This document shows positions 1 to 8,840 of a DNA stretch of 64,000 bases, piece by piece. How positions within the stretch are numbered: the first letter of the stretch is position 1; every line of letters starts with the position of its first letter. Source of the stretch: an uncultured Alphaproteobacteria bacterium (GTDB lineage: Bacteria > Pseudomonadota > Alphaproteobacteria > Rhodospirillales > Rhodospirillaceae). Both the position numbers and the translations under genes were made by a program. Below the pieces are notes generated by a model, which saw only the letters and a list, made by a program, of their open reading frames with translations, was not told the origin of the DNA and ran no database searches. The DNA lies in contig LT599022.1 of the NCBI GenBank assembly GCA_900079695.1, positions 3,310,929 to 3,374,928 of the forward strand, given 5' to 3'.

Positions 1-1703
1 TCGGCGGCGTGCCGGAGATCCGCGCCGCGACCGGGCGGCCGTTCCGCCCCGGCGACGTGATGGTGCTGGTGCAGAAGCGCGACGCCTTCCAGACCGACCT
101 GATCCGCGCGCTCAAGCAGAAGGGCGTGGCGGTGGCGGGCGCGGACCGGCTCGATCTCGCGCAGCACATGGCGGTGCAGGATCTGCTCGCCGCCGCCGAG
201 GCGGCGCTGCTGCCCGACGACGATCTCACCCTGGCGGCGGTGCTGAAGGGACCGTTTCTCGGCTGGAGCGAGGACGAACTGTTCGCGCTCTGCCACGGCC
301 GCGAGGGTTCGGTGTGGGCGGCGCTGCGCGGCCGCGGCGACGCCCGCGCGCGTGACGCCGCCGAGCGGCTCGCCGCCTGGGGCGCGGCGGCGCGGCGGGA
401 GCGGCCGTTCGCGTTTCTCTCGCGTCTGCTCGATGCCGAGGGCGGTCGCGCGAAGCTGCGCCGCCGCCTCGGCGCGGAGGTCGACGACCCGCTCGACGAG
501 GTGCTGGCGCTGGCGCAGGGCTTCGAACGCGACCATGCGGGCACGGTGCAGGCGTTCCTCGCGTGGTTCGCGGCGGGCGACGTGGAGATCAAGCGCGATC
601 TCGAACAGGGCGCGGCCGATCAGGTGCGCATCCTCACCGTCCATGGTGCGAAGGGGTTGCAGGCGCCGGTGGTGTTCCTGCCGCAGACCGCCCCGGCGAT
701 CGCGGCGGCGCGGTCCACCGAACTCGAATGGGCGAGGGGGGAGACGGGCGCGCTGCCGCTGTGGAAGCCTTCCGGGTTCGCGCCGTGCGACGGCTTCGCC
801 CGCGCCCAGGACGCGCGCAAGGCCGAGGACGCGCGGGAATCCCGCCGCCTGCTCTACGTCGCGATGACCCGCGCCGAGGATCGCCTGTACGTGTGCGGCT
901 GGTCCGGCCGCCGCGCTCCGCCCGCGGGCTGCTGGCACGAACTGGTCTCGCGCGCGATGGCGCGGATCGCGCCGGAACTGCCCGACGAGGCCCTGTCCGC
1001 CGCGTTCGGCGCGCCCGTCGCGCTCCGCCGCTTCAGCGGCACGGAGGCGGCACGCCCGCACGCGCCCGACGCGGTTCCGCCGCCGAGCGCGCCCGCACGG
1101 TTGCCCGATTGGATCTCCCGTCCCGCGCCGCCGGAGCCCGAGCCGACCCGGCCGCTCACCCCCTCCCGCCCCGACGACGAGCCGCCGCTGCCGTCGCCGC
1201 TCGCGGCGGCCGCCGCCGATCGCTTCCGCCGCGGCAACCTCGTGCACCGCCTGCTCGAAAGCCTGCCCGATCTCGACCCGGCGGCGCGCCCTGCCGCGGC
1301 GCGCCGCTACCTCGACGCCGCCGCCGACTGGCCGGAGGCGGCACGCGCCGCGCTCGCCGCCGAGGCGCTCGCGGTGCTCGCCCACCCGGACGCCGCGCCG
1401 CTGTTCGCGCCGGACTCCCGCGCCGAGGTGGCGATCGCCGGCATGGTCGACGGCCCCCACGCGCCGCGCCTGCTCGCCGGGCGCATCGACCGCCTCGCGC
1501 TGGCCGACGACGCGGTGCTGATCGCCGACTACAAGACCAACCGCCCACCGCCCGCCTCCGCCGCCGAGGTGCCGGAGGTCTACCGCCGTCAGCTCGGCCA
1601 TTATCGCGCCGCGCTTGGGGCGATGTTCCCCGGGCGGCGGGTGCGCACCTTCCTGGTCTGGACCGACGGGCCTAGCGTGATGGAGCTCACGGAGGATGCG
1701 TGA
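1..1703 (+). CDS. addA: AddA helicase-nuclease, C-terminal part (5' end outside window)
   Basis: This is the C-terminal part of the AddA subunit of the AddAB double-strand-break helicase/nuclease, which resects DNA ends for RecA loading. The reading frame is already open at the window edge, so the N-terminal Walker A half lies upstream. Visible are the UvrD-type motif V segment ([19 protein letters not shown], about residues 207-225 of the visible part), motif VI ([17 protein letters not shown]) and a C-terminal PD-(D/E)XK nuclease block ending in [12 protein letters not shown]. Between them lies a Pro/Ala-rich linker, usual in alphaproteobacterial AddA. It ends 110 bp before trxA on the same strand, the neighbour expected in this group. 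I am confident of the family. Confidence 0.93.
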   Translation, partial: GGVPEIRAATGRPFRPGDVMVLVQKRDAFQTDLIRALKQKGVAVAGADRLDLAQHMAVQDLLAAAEAALLPDDDLTLAAVLKGPFLGWSEDELFALCHGREGSVWAALRGRGDARARDAAERLAAWGAAARRERPFAFLSRLLDAEGGRAKLRRRLGAEVDDPLDEVLALAQGFERDHAGTVQAFLAWFAAGDVEIKRDLEQGAADQVRILTVHGAKGLQAPVVFLPQTAPAIAAARSTELEWARGETGALPLWKPSGFAPCDGFARAQDARKAEDARESRRLLYVAMTRAEDRLYVCGWSGRRAPPAGCWHELVSRAMARIAPELPDEALSAAFGAPVALRRFSGTEAARPHAPDAVPPPSAPARLPDWISRPAPPEPEPTRPLTPSRPDDEPPLPSPLAAAAADRFRRGNLVHRLLESLPDLDPAARPAAARRYLDAAADWPEAARAALAAEALAVLAHPDAAPLFAPDSRAEVAIAGMVDGPHAPRLLAGRIDRLALADDAVLIADYKTNRPPPASAAEVPEVYRRQLGHYRAALGAMFPGRRVRTFLVWTDGPSVMELTEDA

Positions 1704-1739
1704 ACCGGAATATCCGGGGGTGGTATTCGGTGCGGCGAC

Positions 1740-1779
1740 GCCTTATAGAGTTAGTCGAGGACGACACTCCTCGTAAGGC
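1740..1779 (+). promoter_or_regulatory. nested hairpin in the trxA leader
   Basis: The outer arms GCCTTA (1740-1745) and TAAGGC (1774-1779) pair exactly. They enclose a second exact stem, CGAGGA (1756-1761) with TCCTCG (1768-1773), with a 10-nt one-sided bulge between. The structure sits 34 nt before the trxA start and after the addA stop, so it would be in the trxA 5' leader. A TTATAG box (1743-1748) overlaps the left arm and could instead be a -10 element. Its role is inferred. Confidence 0.35.
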
Positions 1780-1813
1780 CGGGGAACGGCGCAACACAAG
1801 AGGTATCCAGGCG

Positions 1814-2128
1814 ATGCGGCAAGTCACGGACGCGACCTTCGCAACCGAGGTCGAACAGGGCAAGGGGTTGATTCTCGTGGATTTCTGGGCCGAATGGTGC
1901 GGCCCGTGCCGGCAGATCGCGCCGGTCCTCGAAGAGATCGATTCCGCCATGGGCGACAAGGTTTCGATCGTCAAGCTCAACATCGACGAGAACCCGTCGA
2001 CGCCGACCCGCCTCGGCGTGCGGGGCATCCCGACGCTGATGCTGTTCAAGGACGGCAGCGTCGTGTCCACCAAGATCGGCGCGCTGCCGAAATCGCAACT
2101 GGTGAAGTGGCTGGAAAGCGCCGTCTGA
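1814..2128 (+). CDS. trxA: thioredoxin
   Basis: Thioredoxin of 104 residues, the usual length; a cytoplasmic protein-disulfide reductant recycled by thioredoxin reductase. The active-site motif WCGPC spans residues 28-32, preceded by VDFWAE, and the cis-proline loop GIPTL follows. An upstream in-frame extension to 1700 exists, but the thioredoxin fold starts only at MRQVTD, so I chose the ATG at 1814. The gene follows addA directly. In the related genomes I recall it is then followed by folC, but here 16.5 kb of other genes intervene. A strong hairpin lies just after the stop. Confidence 0.96.
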   Translation: MRQVTDATFATEVEQGKGLILVDFWAEWCGPCRQIAPVLEEIDSAMGDKVSIVKLNIDENPSTPTRLGVRGIPTLMLFKDGSVVSTKIGALPKSQLVKWLESAV

Positions 2129-2138
2129 TCCACGGACC

Positions 2139-2158
2139 GGCGTCCCCTCGGGGACGCC
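2139..2158 (+). terminator. hairpin terminator after trxA
   Basis: GGCGTCCCC and GGGGACGCC form a perfect 9-bp stem with a 2-nt TC turn (4-nt loop if the closing pair opens), 10 nt after the trxA stop. There is no U-tract, which is common in GC-rich alphaproteobacteria. Confidence 0.6.
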
Positions 2159-2180
2159 GCCCGGGCCTGGGGGGACGGCG

Positions 2181-3656
2181 ATGGGGCGCGAATTTCCCGA
2201 GATTTCCGATGCGGACGGCGGCTTTCCGCCCGATGGTCCGTGCGCGCTGCACGCGCCCGCGCACCTCAACGCGGTGGCGGTCACCAACGGCTTCGTGCCG
2301 CGCGGCCTCGCCCCGGGGTACGCCTGGGCGGATTTCGCCCCCGGCGACGGCCTGAACGCCGCCCTCCACGCCGCCGCCAATCCCGACGGCGCGTTCTTCG
2401 CGGTCGGCTGCGCGGGCCGCCCGACGCCGCACGCCGCCCACGTCGGGAATCTCGCGTGCGATCCGGACGATCTGCCGCCCCTCGATTTCGCGGTCTTCGA
2501 CGGCGGCTTCGCGCATCTTGCCGACGCCGAGCGGGCGCGCCGCCTCGATCGCGTCGTCGCGGCGCTCAAGCCCGGCGGGATTCTGCTGCTGGGCTACCAC
2601 GCGCTGCCCGGCTTCGCGGCGATGATGCCGCTGCGCGACGTGCTCTATTCCCTCGATCAGGGCCACGACCGCACGCCGGAGAAACGGGTGCGCGCGGCGT
2701 TCGAGTGGCTCGACGCCGCCGACGCGGCGGGCGCGCCCTTCCTGCACCAGCACCCCGGGGTGCGCCGCCGCCTCGCCGCGCTGGCGGCGCGGAGCGCGGC
2801 GACCGCCGAGACGGAACTGTTCGGCGCGCGTCTGCGGCCCCTGCACTTCGCCCAGGTGGCGACCTCGGCGATGGCGGCGGGGATGTCGTTCTGCGGCAAC
2901 GCGGCGATGCGCCGCAACATGGTCGACCTGCTGCTGCCGCCCGGCACGCGCGGGCTGCTGCAACGCGCGAACAAACGCACCACCCTCGAAACCCTGTGCG
3001 ACGCGCTCGCCAATCCGTTCTATCGCCGCGACGTCTACGTCAAGGGCAAGCCGCTGGCGGACGAAGCGCGCTACTGGCGGCTGCACGACGAACTGGTGAT
3101 CGGCCTGTCGCCGGACGCGCCGCCCGGCGTCGATCTCGGGCATGCGCGGGTGTCGTTCTCGGCGTTTCCCTTCGACGCGCTGGCCGAGGGGCTCGCCGCC
3201 GGTCCGCGCCGCGTCGCCGGGATTGCCGGGCTGATTCCCGAGATCGCCCGCGACGCCGCCCGCTCGGCGCTCGCGCTCGGGTTCGCCGCCGCCGCGCCCG
3301 CTCCGGCCGATTCGCGGGTTCCGCCCGCGGGCGGCGGGGTCGCGGTGCCGTTGCCGCTCAACCGGGCGCTGCTCGCCGAGGCGTTCCACGCCCACGGGCC
3401 GCTGACCCTCGCGTGCCCGCTGACCGGCGGGTTCGTCGGTCTCGATCGGGGCGCCGCGATCGCCCTCGACGCGATCGTTTCCGGCGACGTCGACCCCGCC
3501 CGCGCGGAGGACGCGATCGCCGCCCGTCTCGCCGCGCTGGCCGGCCATGCCGAGGCCGGGGACACGTTCCGCGCCGCCGCCCGCGAAAGCCTGGCGGCGC
3601 TGACGCCCGGCCGCCTCGCGACGCTGGCGCGGTTCGGCGTCGTCGCCGGAACCTGA
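2181..3656 (+). CDS. methyltransferase-like protein with methyltransferase regulatory domain
   Basis: Protein of 491 residues. The first half holds a degenerate class I SAM-methyltransferase-like region: a glycine-rich AWADFAPGDGLNAA segment, then FAVFDGGFAHL and VVAALKPGGILLLGYH, the typical strand-4/5 pattern. From about residue 210 it resembles the 'predicted methyltransferase regulatory domain' (PF10119 type; HFAQVATSAMAAGMSFCGNA). The C-terminal third is Ala/Pro-rich with LDRGAAIALDAI near the end. The substrate is not evident. It stands alone between the trxA hairpin and a bidirectional terminator. The ATG at 2181 has only a weak GGGG-type site upstream. Confidence 0.7.
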   Translation: MGREFPEISDADGGFPPDGPCALHAPAHLNAVAVTNGFVPRGLAPGYAWADFAPGDGLNAALHAAANPDGAFFAVGCAGRPTPHAAHVGNLACDPDDLPPLDFAVFDGGFAHLADAERARRLDRVVAALKPGGILLLGYHALPGFAAMMPLRDVLYSLDQGHDRTPEKRVRAAFEWLDAADAAGAPFLHQHPGVRRRLAALAARSAATAETELFGARLRPLHFAQVATSAMAAGMSFCGNAAMRRNMVDLLLPPGTRGLLQRANKRTTLETLCDALANPFYRRDVYVKGKPLADEARYWRLHDELVIGLSPDAPPGVDLGHARVSFSAFPFDALAEGLAAGPRRVAGIAGLIPEIARDAARSALALGFAAAAPAPADSRVPPAGGGVAVPLPLNRALLAEAFHAHGPLTLACPLTGGFVGLDRGAAIALDAIVSGDVDPARAEDAIAARLAALAGHAEAGDTFRAAARESLAALTPGRLATLARFGVVAGT

Positions 3657-3669
3657 GGTCCGGAGACGA

Positions 3670-3697
3670 AAAAGGCCCCGGAACTCCGGGGCCTTTT
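3670..3697. terminator. bidirectional Rho-independent terminator
   Basis: AAAAGGCCCCGG (3670-3681) and CCGGGGCCTTTT (3686-3697) form a perfect 12-bp stem with an AACT loop. The A/T flanks give a U-tract in both directions. It lies between the convergent methyltransferase and tctC genes and should end both transcripts. Confidence 0.88.
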
Positions 3698-3717
3698 CGC
3701 ATTCCGGCGGCGGAGGG

Positions 3718-4677
3718 TCAGAACCCGGCCTCTTTGAAGATCGGCACGCGGCGGTCGATCACCTCGGAGAGGAACTCGGCGGTCTCCTTGGAATCGAGGA
3801 ACATCGGCGAAAGGTTGTTGCGCGCGATGTAGTCGGTCTTCCAGCGCTCGGTTTCGGTGACGCGGCGCAGCAGCCCCTCGTAGTAGGCGACCGCGTCCTT
3901 GTCCATCTTCGGCGGGCCGAGGACGACGCGGGTCTCGGCGGCGACCACGCCCGGGTAACCGAGCTCGGTGAAGGTCGGGACGTCCTTCCAGAGGTCGCCC
4001 TGCATCCGCTTGGTCGAGAACGACGCGAGCGGCACCACCGTGCCGGCGCGCACCTGGCCGATGAACTCGCTCGGGTTGAACAGGCCGACGTCGACGTGGC
4101 CGCCGAGCAGCGCCGACATCACCTCGCCCGATCCGCCGAACTGGACGTAGCGGAACTTGGTGTCGGCGTGCTTGTTCAGCAGCAGGTAGGCGAGATGGTC
4201 GCTGTTGCCCTTCTGCGACGAGCCGAAGGTGATCTTGCCGCTCTTCGCCGCTTCGACGACTTCCTTCGCGTCCTTGAAGCGGCCCTTCACCGCGGCGAGG
4301 AAGAATTCGTCGTTGGCGACCGTGGCGATCGGCGTCATGTCCTTGCCCTTGACGTCCCACTTGAGGGCGTAGGAGCTGATGATCTGGCCGATCGCGATCG
4401 GCATCAGCATGTGGTCGTCGCCCGGCTTGGTGGCGGCGTAGGAAAACGCCACCGCACCCGAGCCGCCGGGCTTGTTGATCACCTGGAAGTTCGCCGTGGC
4501 GAGGTTGTCGCTCTTGATCACGTCGGCGATGGTGCGGGCGTTGAGATCGGTGCCGCCGCCCGCGCTCGCGGGGACGATCATGTCGACGTTGCGGGACGGC
4601 TCGAAGGCGAGCGCCGGGGCGCTCAGGCCCATCGCCGCCACCGCGACCGTGAGGAAACGCACTACGCTGCTGCTCAT
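3718..4677 (-). CDS. tctC: tripartite tricarboxylate transporter substrate-binding protein
   Basis: Periplasmic solute-binding protein of the TTT (TctABC) family, 319 residues. A signal peptide is evident (hydrophobic run, then the APALA cleavage site at about residue 24). The mature part starts with the family hallmark VDMIVPASAGGGTDLNAR, the ligand-cradling loop of Bug-type receptors. I chose the ATG at 4677 because AGGAG lies 8-9 nt upstream; the upstream GTG would add three residues. It is the last gene of a leftward pdxA2-tctB-tctA-tctC unit and would deliver a carboxylate to TctAB. The ligand is not readable from sequence. Confidence 0.9.
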   Translation of the reverse strand: MSSSVVRFLTVAVAAMGLSAPALAFEPSRNVDMIVPASAGGGTDLNARTIADVIKSDNLATANFQVINKPGGSGAVAFSYAATKPGDDHMLMPIAIGQIISSYALKWDVKGKDMTPIATVANDEFFLAAVKGRFKDAKEVVEAAKSGKITFGSSQKGNSDHLAYLLLNKHADTKFRYVQFGGSGEVMSALLGGHVDVGLFNPSEFIGQVRAGTVVPLASFSTKRMQGDLWKDVPTFTELGYPGVVAAETRVVLGPPKMDKDAVAYYEGLLRRVTETERWKTDYIARNNLSPMFLDSKETAEFLSEVIDRRVPIFKEAGF

Positions 4678-4722
4678 CCCTGTCACTCCTTGGTTTTTGG
4701 TTGTACGCGACGACGCGCGGCC

Positions 4723-6258
4723 TCACCCGTCGAGGGGCTTCGGCCGCCGCAAGCCGCGGACCGCCTTCATCGCCGGGGGCGCGAGGCAGATCGCGACGAT
4801 CACCAGAAGGAAGCCGAGAGCGATCGGGCTCTCGTAGAAGATCGAGACGCTGCCGCCGGAGATCTCGAACGCCGCGCTGGTCGACCGTTCGAGGATCGGC
4901 GCGAGGACGAACGCCAGCAGCAGCGGCGCGGTGGGGTAGGCGTATTGGGTGAGGAAGAAGCCGACCAGCCCCGCCGCCAGCATCACCACCACGTCGAACA
5001 TCGCGTTGTCGACGCTGTACGCGCCGACCACGCACACCGCGGTGATCACCGGCGCGATGATCCGCACCGGCACGCGCAGGATGTTGGTGACGAACGGAAT
5101 CATCGCGATCGCGACGAACACGCAGATGATGTTGCCGACGTACATCGAGGCGATCAGCCCCCAGCAGAACTCCGGCTGCTCGGAGAACAGCAGCGGCCCG
5201 GGGGTCAGCCCCCACATCATCAGGCCGCCGAGCAGCACCGCGGTGGTGCCGCCGCCGGGGATGCCGAGCGACAGCAGCGGCGCGAAGGTGCCCGCCGCCG
5301 CGGCGTTGTTGCCCGCCTCGGGGGCGGCGACGCCCTCGATCGCGCCCTCGCCCATGCCCGCGCCGTTGCGGCCGGTGCGCTTTTCGAGGATGTAGCAGAG
5401 GAACGCCGCCATCGTCGCGCCCGCGCCCGGCAGCACGCCGACGAAGGTGCCGAGGAAGCCGGACTTGCCCGCTACCGGCAGAACCCGCAGGAGCTCCTCG
5501 CGCGAGAGCAGGCTCTTGCGGATGCTGAGCTTCTCGCCGCCGACCTCGGCGAGGCCCTGGTCCTGGGCCTGGGAGCGGAAGTCCTTCATCAGGATCATCA
5601 CCTGCGAGAAGCCGAACATTCCGATCACCAACGGCACGAAGGTGATGCCGCTCATCAGGTCGGGCTGGCCGAAGGCGAAGCGCGAGCCGCCGCGCGCGAG
5701 ATCGACGCCGACGCAGGCGAGCATCAGCCCGAAGGCGGTGGCGAGGCCGCCCTTGGCCGGGCTGTCGCCGAGCAGCCAGCCGATCGAGGTGAACGCCATC
5801 ACGATCACCGCCGCCATCTCCGCCGGGCCGAAGCGCAGGCCGACGTCGGCGAGCAGCGGCCCCATCACGGTGAGGATCACCATGCCGATGGTGCCGCCGA
5901 TCGCCGACGCGAGGATCGCGGTGAACAGCGCCTTGCCCGCGCGGCCCGCGCGGGTGAGCTTGTAGCCGTCCATCGCCGTCATCACCGCCGGGGAATCGCC
6001 CGGGATGTTGAGCAGGATCGCGCTGAACGAACCGCCGTACATGTTGGCGTAGTAGAGGGCGGCGAGCATGATGATCGCGCCGGTGGGGTCGAGCTTGAAG
6101 GTCAGCGGCAGCAGCAGGGCGACGCCCGCGAGCGAGCCGATGCCGGGCATCGCGCCGACGATCAGCCCCATCGCCGCGCCGACCGTGGCGTACATCAGGT
6201 TGACCGGGGTGAGCGCGACCGCGAAGCCGTTCGCGAGCAGGGAGAGGATCTCGGTCAT
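4723..6258 (-). CDS. tctA: tripartite tricarboxylate transporter large permease
   Basis: TctA family membrane protein, 511 residues, normal for the family, with about 11-12 hydrophobic segments. Hallmarks are the N-terminal MYATVGAAMGLIVGAMPGIG and the central LSLGIPGGGTTAVLLGGLMMWGL, the two GxxxGxxPG-type repeats of the family. The open frame runs far upstream to 6642, but that part is an Arg-rich shadow of tctB; the ATG at 6258 gives the standard N terminus (MTEILSLLANGF). It starts 5 nt after the tctB stop, so the two are translationally close. It works with TctB and TctC in secondary active carboxylate uptake. Confidence 0.93.
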   Translation of the reverse strand: MTEILSLLANGFAVALTPVNLMYATVGAAMGLIVGAMPGIGSLAGVALLLPLTFKLDPTGAIIMLAALYYANMYGGSFSAILLNIPGDSPAVMTAMDGYKLTRAGRAGKALFTAILASAIGGTIGMVILTVMGPLLADVGLRFGPAEMAAVIVMAFTSIGWLLGDSPAKGGLATAFGLMLACVGVDLARGGSRFAFGQPDLMSGITFVPLVIGMFGFSQVMILMKDFRSQAQDQGLAEVGGEKLSIRKSLLSREELLRVLPVAGKSGFLGTFVGVLPGAGATMAAFLCYILEKRTGRNGAGMGEGAIEGVAAPEAGNNAAAAGTFAPLLSLGIPGGGTTAVLLGGLMMWGLTPGPLLFSEQPEFCWGLIASMYVGNIICVFVAIAMIPFVTNILRVPVRIIAPVITAVCVVGAYSVDNAMFDVVVMLAAGLVGFFLTQYAYPTAPLLLAFVLAPILERSTSAAFEISGGSVSIFYESPIALGFLLVIVAICLAPPAMKAVRGLRRPKPLDG

Positions 6259-6263
6259 CGCGC

Positions 6264-6689
6264 TCAGCCTCCGAACAGGGTGCCGGTGGGGAAGGGAACC
6301 TGGAGCCACAGGCGGAACACGCCGTAGATCGCGGCCATCGGGCACGCGGCGATGAACAGGGCGCGGCCGAGGGGGTAGCGTTCGAGCAGCCACACCCACG
6401 CGAACAGCATGATGCCGATCGCGGGCAGCAGACCGATCGCATGGGAGAGGGTGACGGCGAGCGCCACCATCGCCACCGGAATGAACGCGCTCCACGGCAC
6501 CGCCTTGGCCGCGGCGTCGCCTCTGATCAGCAGTACGATCGCGAAGATCGCCGCGAGCGAGGACGAGAGCACCGGCATGAAACCGCCGCCGAGCCCGCCC
6601 GCGTACCAGACGCCGTAGACGAACCAGCCGCTGTAGAACCAATACGCGCTCATCAGGAGGATGAGAGCGGGGATCGCCTTCTGTTTCAT
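6264..6689 (-). CDS. tctB: tripartite tricarboxylate transporter small permease
   Basis: TctB family protein of 141 residues with four predicted transmembrane helices (about residues 5-25, 38-60, 70-110 as a pair, 120-138). The ATG at 6689 (MKQKAIPAL) is preferred because GGAGG sits 5 nt upstream; an ATG 12 nt further up would place that site inside the gene. It lies between pdxA2 (53 nt upstream) and tctA (5 nt downstream), the usual B-A order. Sequence conservation in TctB is low, so the call rests on size, topology and position. Confidence 0.87.
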   Translation of the reverse strand: MKQKAIPALILLMSAYWFYSGWFVYGVWYAGGLGGGFMPVLSSSLAAIFAIVLLIRGDAAAKAVPWSAFIPVAMVALAVTLSHAIGLLPAIGIMLFAWVWLLERYPLGRALFIAACPMAAIYGVFRLWLQVPFPTGTLFGG

Positions 6690-6742
6690 CGGGTCCTCCA
6701 TGCGGTGCGGCCGGGCGCGGCGCGCCCGGCCGGAGGCGGCGG

Positions 6743-7768
6743 TCAGGCGGCGCGGTTGCGGCGGCGTTGCACGCCCATGCGGCAGACCACGGCGAGCGCG
6801 TTGGCGGTGGCGGAGACGTCGGCGGTGCCCTTGCCGACCTTGCCGTAGGCGGTGCCGTGCGCCGGGGTGGCGATCGGTACCGGCATCCCGCCCGGAACGG
6901 TCACGCCCTCGCTGAAGCCCTTGGTCTTGAGCGCGATCTGCCCCTGGTCGTGATAGAGGGTGACGATCATGTCGAATTCGCCCTTGAAGGCGCGGGTGAA
7001 CACCGTGTCGGCGGGGAACGGGCCCTTGGCGTCGACGCCCTGCGCCTGCGCCGCCGCGATCGCCGGAGAGATCACCTCGATCTCCTCGCGCCCGCACTTG
7101 CCGTTCTCGCCCGCGTGGGGGTTGAGGGCCGCGACCGCGATCCGCGGTTGGGCGATGCCCGCCTGCTTCAGGGTGGCGTCGCCGAAGACCACCGCCTCGA
7201 GGATGTTCTCGCGGGTGAGCAGGCCGCTCACGTCCTTGAGCGGCACGTGGCTGGTGACCCGCGCGGTCCAGAGATTCTGGAGGATGTTGAGCTCGCAGTG
7301 GTAGCCGGTGACCTTCATCACCGAGGCGAACATCTCGGATTCGCTCTCGTAGGCGAAGCCGCCCATGAAGAGCGCCTGCTTGTGGATCGGCGCGTAGAGG
7401 ACGCCGTCGATCTCGCCCGCCATCGCCAGTTCGATCGCCTTCAGCAGCCCTTCGCCGACGGCGCGGCCGCACACGGCGCTCGGCACGCCGAGGGCGAAGC
7501 TCGCGGGGTCGAGGTTCTTCAGGTCGAGCAGCGGAATCGCGCCGTCCCCGCGGGCCTGCGCCGGAGATTCGACGATTTCGACCGGAACCTGCACGCCGGT
7601 GTAGCCCTGAGCCGCCGCGAACACCCGCGCGTCGCCGATGAGAATCGGGCGGCAGGCTTCGGAGAGACGCCCGGAGGCGGCGAGCTTGGCGACGATCTCC
7701 GGACCGCAGCCCGAGGCGTCGCCCAGGTGGATTCCGATTATTGGCTTGTCGTCAAAGGAGTTTTGCAT
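6743..7768 (-). CDS. pdxA2: PdxA2-like 4-phosphate dehydrogenase
   Basis: Member of the PdxA family (NAD-dependent, metal-dependent dehydrogenases that oxidise and decarboxylate 4-phosphohydroxy acids), 341 residues. Metal and phosphate motifs are visible: TSHVPLKDV (about 172-180), LNPHAGENG and TLYHDQGQIALK. Linkage to a Tct transporter and a GntR regulator, not to vitamin B6 genes, argues for the PdxA2 branch (D-threonate/D-erythronate 4-phosphate dehydrogenase). However, the kinase (DUF1537/DtnK type) that should make its substrate is absent nearby. A TphB-like cis-diol dehydrogenase is the other known role of this fold. The start at 7768 is chosen because AAAGGAG lies just upstream; the longer frame to 7879 runs through the promoter. 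Confidence 0.82.
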   Translation of the reverse strand: MQNSFDDKPIIGIHLGDASGCGPEIVAKLAASGRLSEACRPILIGDARVFAAAQGYTGVQVPVEIVESPAQARGDGAIPLLDLKNLDPASFALGVPSAVCGRAVGEGLLKAIELAMAGEIDGVLYAPIHKQALFMGGFAYESESEMFASVMKVTGYHCELNILQNLWTARVTSHVPLKDVSGLLTRENILEAVVFGDATLKQAGIAQPRIAVAALNPHAGENGKCGREEIEVISPAIAAAQAQGVDAKGPFPADTVFTRAFKGEFDMIVTLYHDQGQIALKTKGFSEGVTVPGGMPVPIATPAHGTAYGKVGKGTADVSATANALAVVCRMGVQRRRNRAA

Positions 7769-7825
7769 CACTGGCCCTCGGTCGCGATGGAAAGGAAAAC
7801 GGCGTCGGTACAAGGAACCCGCTAA

Positions 7826-7841
7826 CTGGTATGACAACCAG
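7826..7841. promoter_or_regulatory. probable FadR/FCD-type GntR operator
   Basis: CTGGT (7826-7830) and ACCAG (7837-7841) form an inverted repeat. Nested within is TGGTATGACAA (7827-7837), an exact fit to the FCD-family consensus TNGTNNNACNA. It lies about 60 bp before pdxA2, between that gene and the presumed promoter, so binding by the adjacent regulator would repress pdxA2-tctBAC. Confidence 0.55.
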
Positions 7842-7854
7842 ATACGCAGACAGA

Positions 7855-7879
7855 TTGACATCTGTGCGGTCTTTGTCAA
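7855..7879. promoter_or_regulatory. divergent TTGACA pair, possible back-to-back -35 boxes
   Basis: TTGACA at 7855-7860 and its exact inverse TGTCAA at 7874-7879 are separated by 13 bp. Each is a perfect -35 hexamer for one of the two divergent genes, but neither has a convincing -10 at 17 bp (AAGATA on the plus strand, AATCTG on the minus). It may instead be a regulator site. Confidence 0.35.
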
Positions 7880-8040
7880 GATAGACGAGTGGGGAGGTCA
7901 GCTCCTTCGGGTAGGTCATTCGCGCGCGTTCCGGGATCGCTGCGCGGCCGCCGGTGACCGATGCGCGCGACGCGGCGGAAACGGCTTGCGGGACGCATGA
8001 ACGTGGCGGATACAATTTGGTCGGTGGGGAGTACCGGAAC

Positions 8041-8814
8041 GTGCACAAGACGACCTCGATCATCCAGCGCACCAAGATTCACGAGCAACTCGTCGAGCTG
8101 CTCACCAACGACATCATGTACGGCCGTTACCGCATCGGCGAGCAGCTTCCCGCCGAGCGCGAGCTGATGGAGATCTACGGCGTCGGCCGTCCCGCGGTGC
8201 GCGAGGCGATCGCCAAGCTGGCGCTGATGGGGCTGGTGGACGTTCAGGCCGGAGTGCGCGCCAAGGTGCGGCGACCGACCCTCACCCGCCTGCTGGACGA
8301 GATGGACGCGTTCGTCCGGGTGTTCCTGCTGACCCCGGACGGCAACCGGCAGCTCCAGGAGGCGCGAATCCTGCTGGAGGTGGGGCTGGTGCGGCGCTTC
8401 GCCCGCGAGCGCACGGCCGAGCAGCTCGCCGCGCTCGCCGCCGCGCTCAAGGCGTGCGAGGACACGCTCGACGATATGCAGAGGTTCACCGCGGCGGACG
8501 TCGCCTTCCACTCGCTGTTCGCCGAGACCACCGACAACCCGCTGTTCGTCGGGCTCGACAGCGCGCTCGGGAGCTGGCTTACCGGCCAGCGGCTCGCGAC
8601 CCTCTCCAAGCCCGGGCAGAGCCGGGTCGCCTGCGCCGCGCACCGCGACATCTACGACGCGGTCGCGACGGGCGATCCGGACGCGGCGGAGGCGGCGATG
8701 CGCGCCCATCTCGAACAGGTGCGCGGGGTGTGGGCCGAGAACGCGCCGAAGCTTCCGGTCGCCGACGGCGCGCTCGCGCTTGCCGAAGGACTGTTCGGCA
8801 AGCCCGAGGCGTAA
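8041..8814 (+). CDS. GntR-family transcription regulator (FCD type)
   Basis: FadR-subfamily regulator, 257 residues. An N-terminal winged helix (about residues 8-75: LPAERELMEIYGVGRPAVREAIAKLALMGLV) is followed by an all-helical FCD ligand-binding domain with the metal-ligand pattern (TAADVAFHSLF, then HRDIYDAV and MRAHLEQV His positions). I chose the GTG at 8041 because GGGGAG lies 9 nt upstream and the residues before it are not conserved-looking. Divergent from pdxA2-tctBAC, it is the likely repressor of that operon and of itself; the ligand is probably the transported carboxylate or its phosphate. Confidence 0.87.
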   Translation: MHKTTSIIQRTKIHEQLVELLTNDIMYGRYRIGEQLPAERELMEIYGVGRPAVREAIAKLALMGLVDVQAGVRAKVRRPTLTRLLDEMDAFVRVFLLTPDGNRQLQEARILLEVGLVRRFARERTAEQLAALAAALKACEDTLDDMQRFTAADVAFHSLFAETTDNPLFVGLDSALGSWLTGQRLATLSKPGQSRVACAAHRDIYDAVATGDPDAAEAAMRAHLEQVRGVWAENAPKLPVADGALALAEGLFGKPEA

Positions 8815-8840
8815 GCGCGGTCAGGGGCGACGCGGGCGGG

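Larger units (their letters stand above)
7769..8040. promoter_or_regulatory. divergent control region between pdxA2 and the GntR gene
   Basis: This 272-bp spacer is AT-richer than its surroundings. It carries a GntR-type site (7826-7841) and an inverted TTGACA pair (7855-7879), both listed separately. The remainder shows no gene; the arrangement fits autoregulated divergent transcription. Confidence 0.55.

Noticed and set aside
4096-6327. 743-codon open frame antisense to tctA and tctC
   Set aside because: Its composition (Arg, His, Asp and Gly runs) is the mirror of a GC-rich gene; tctA on the other strand has clear family motifs and a ribosome site.
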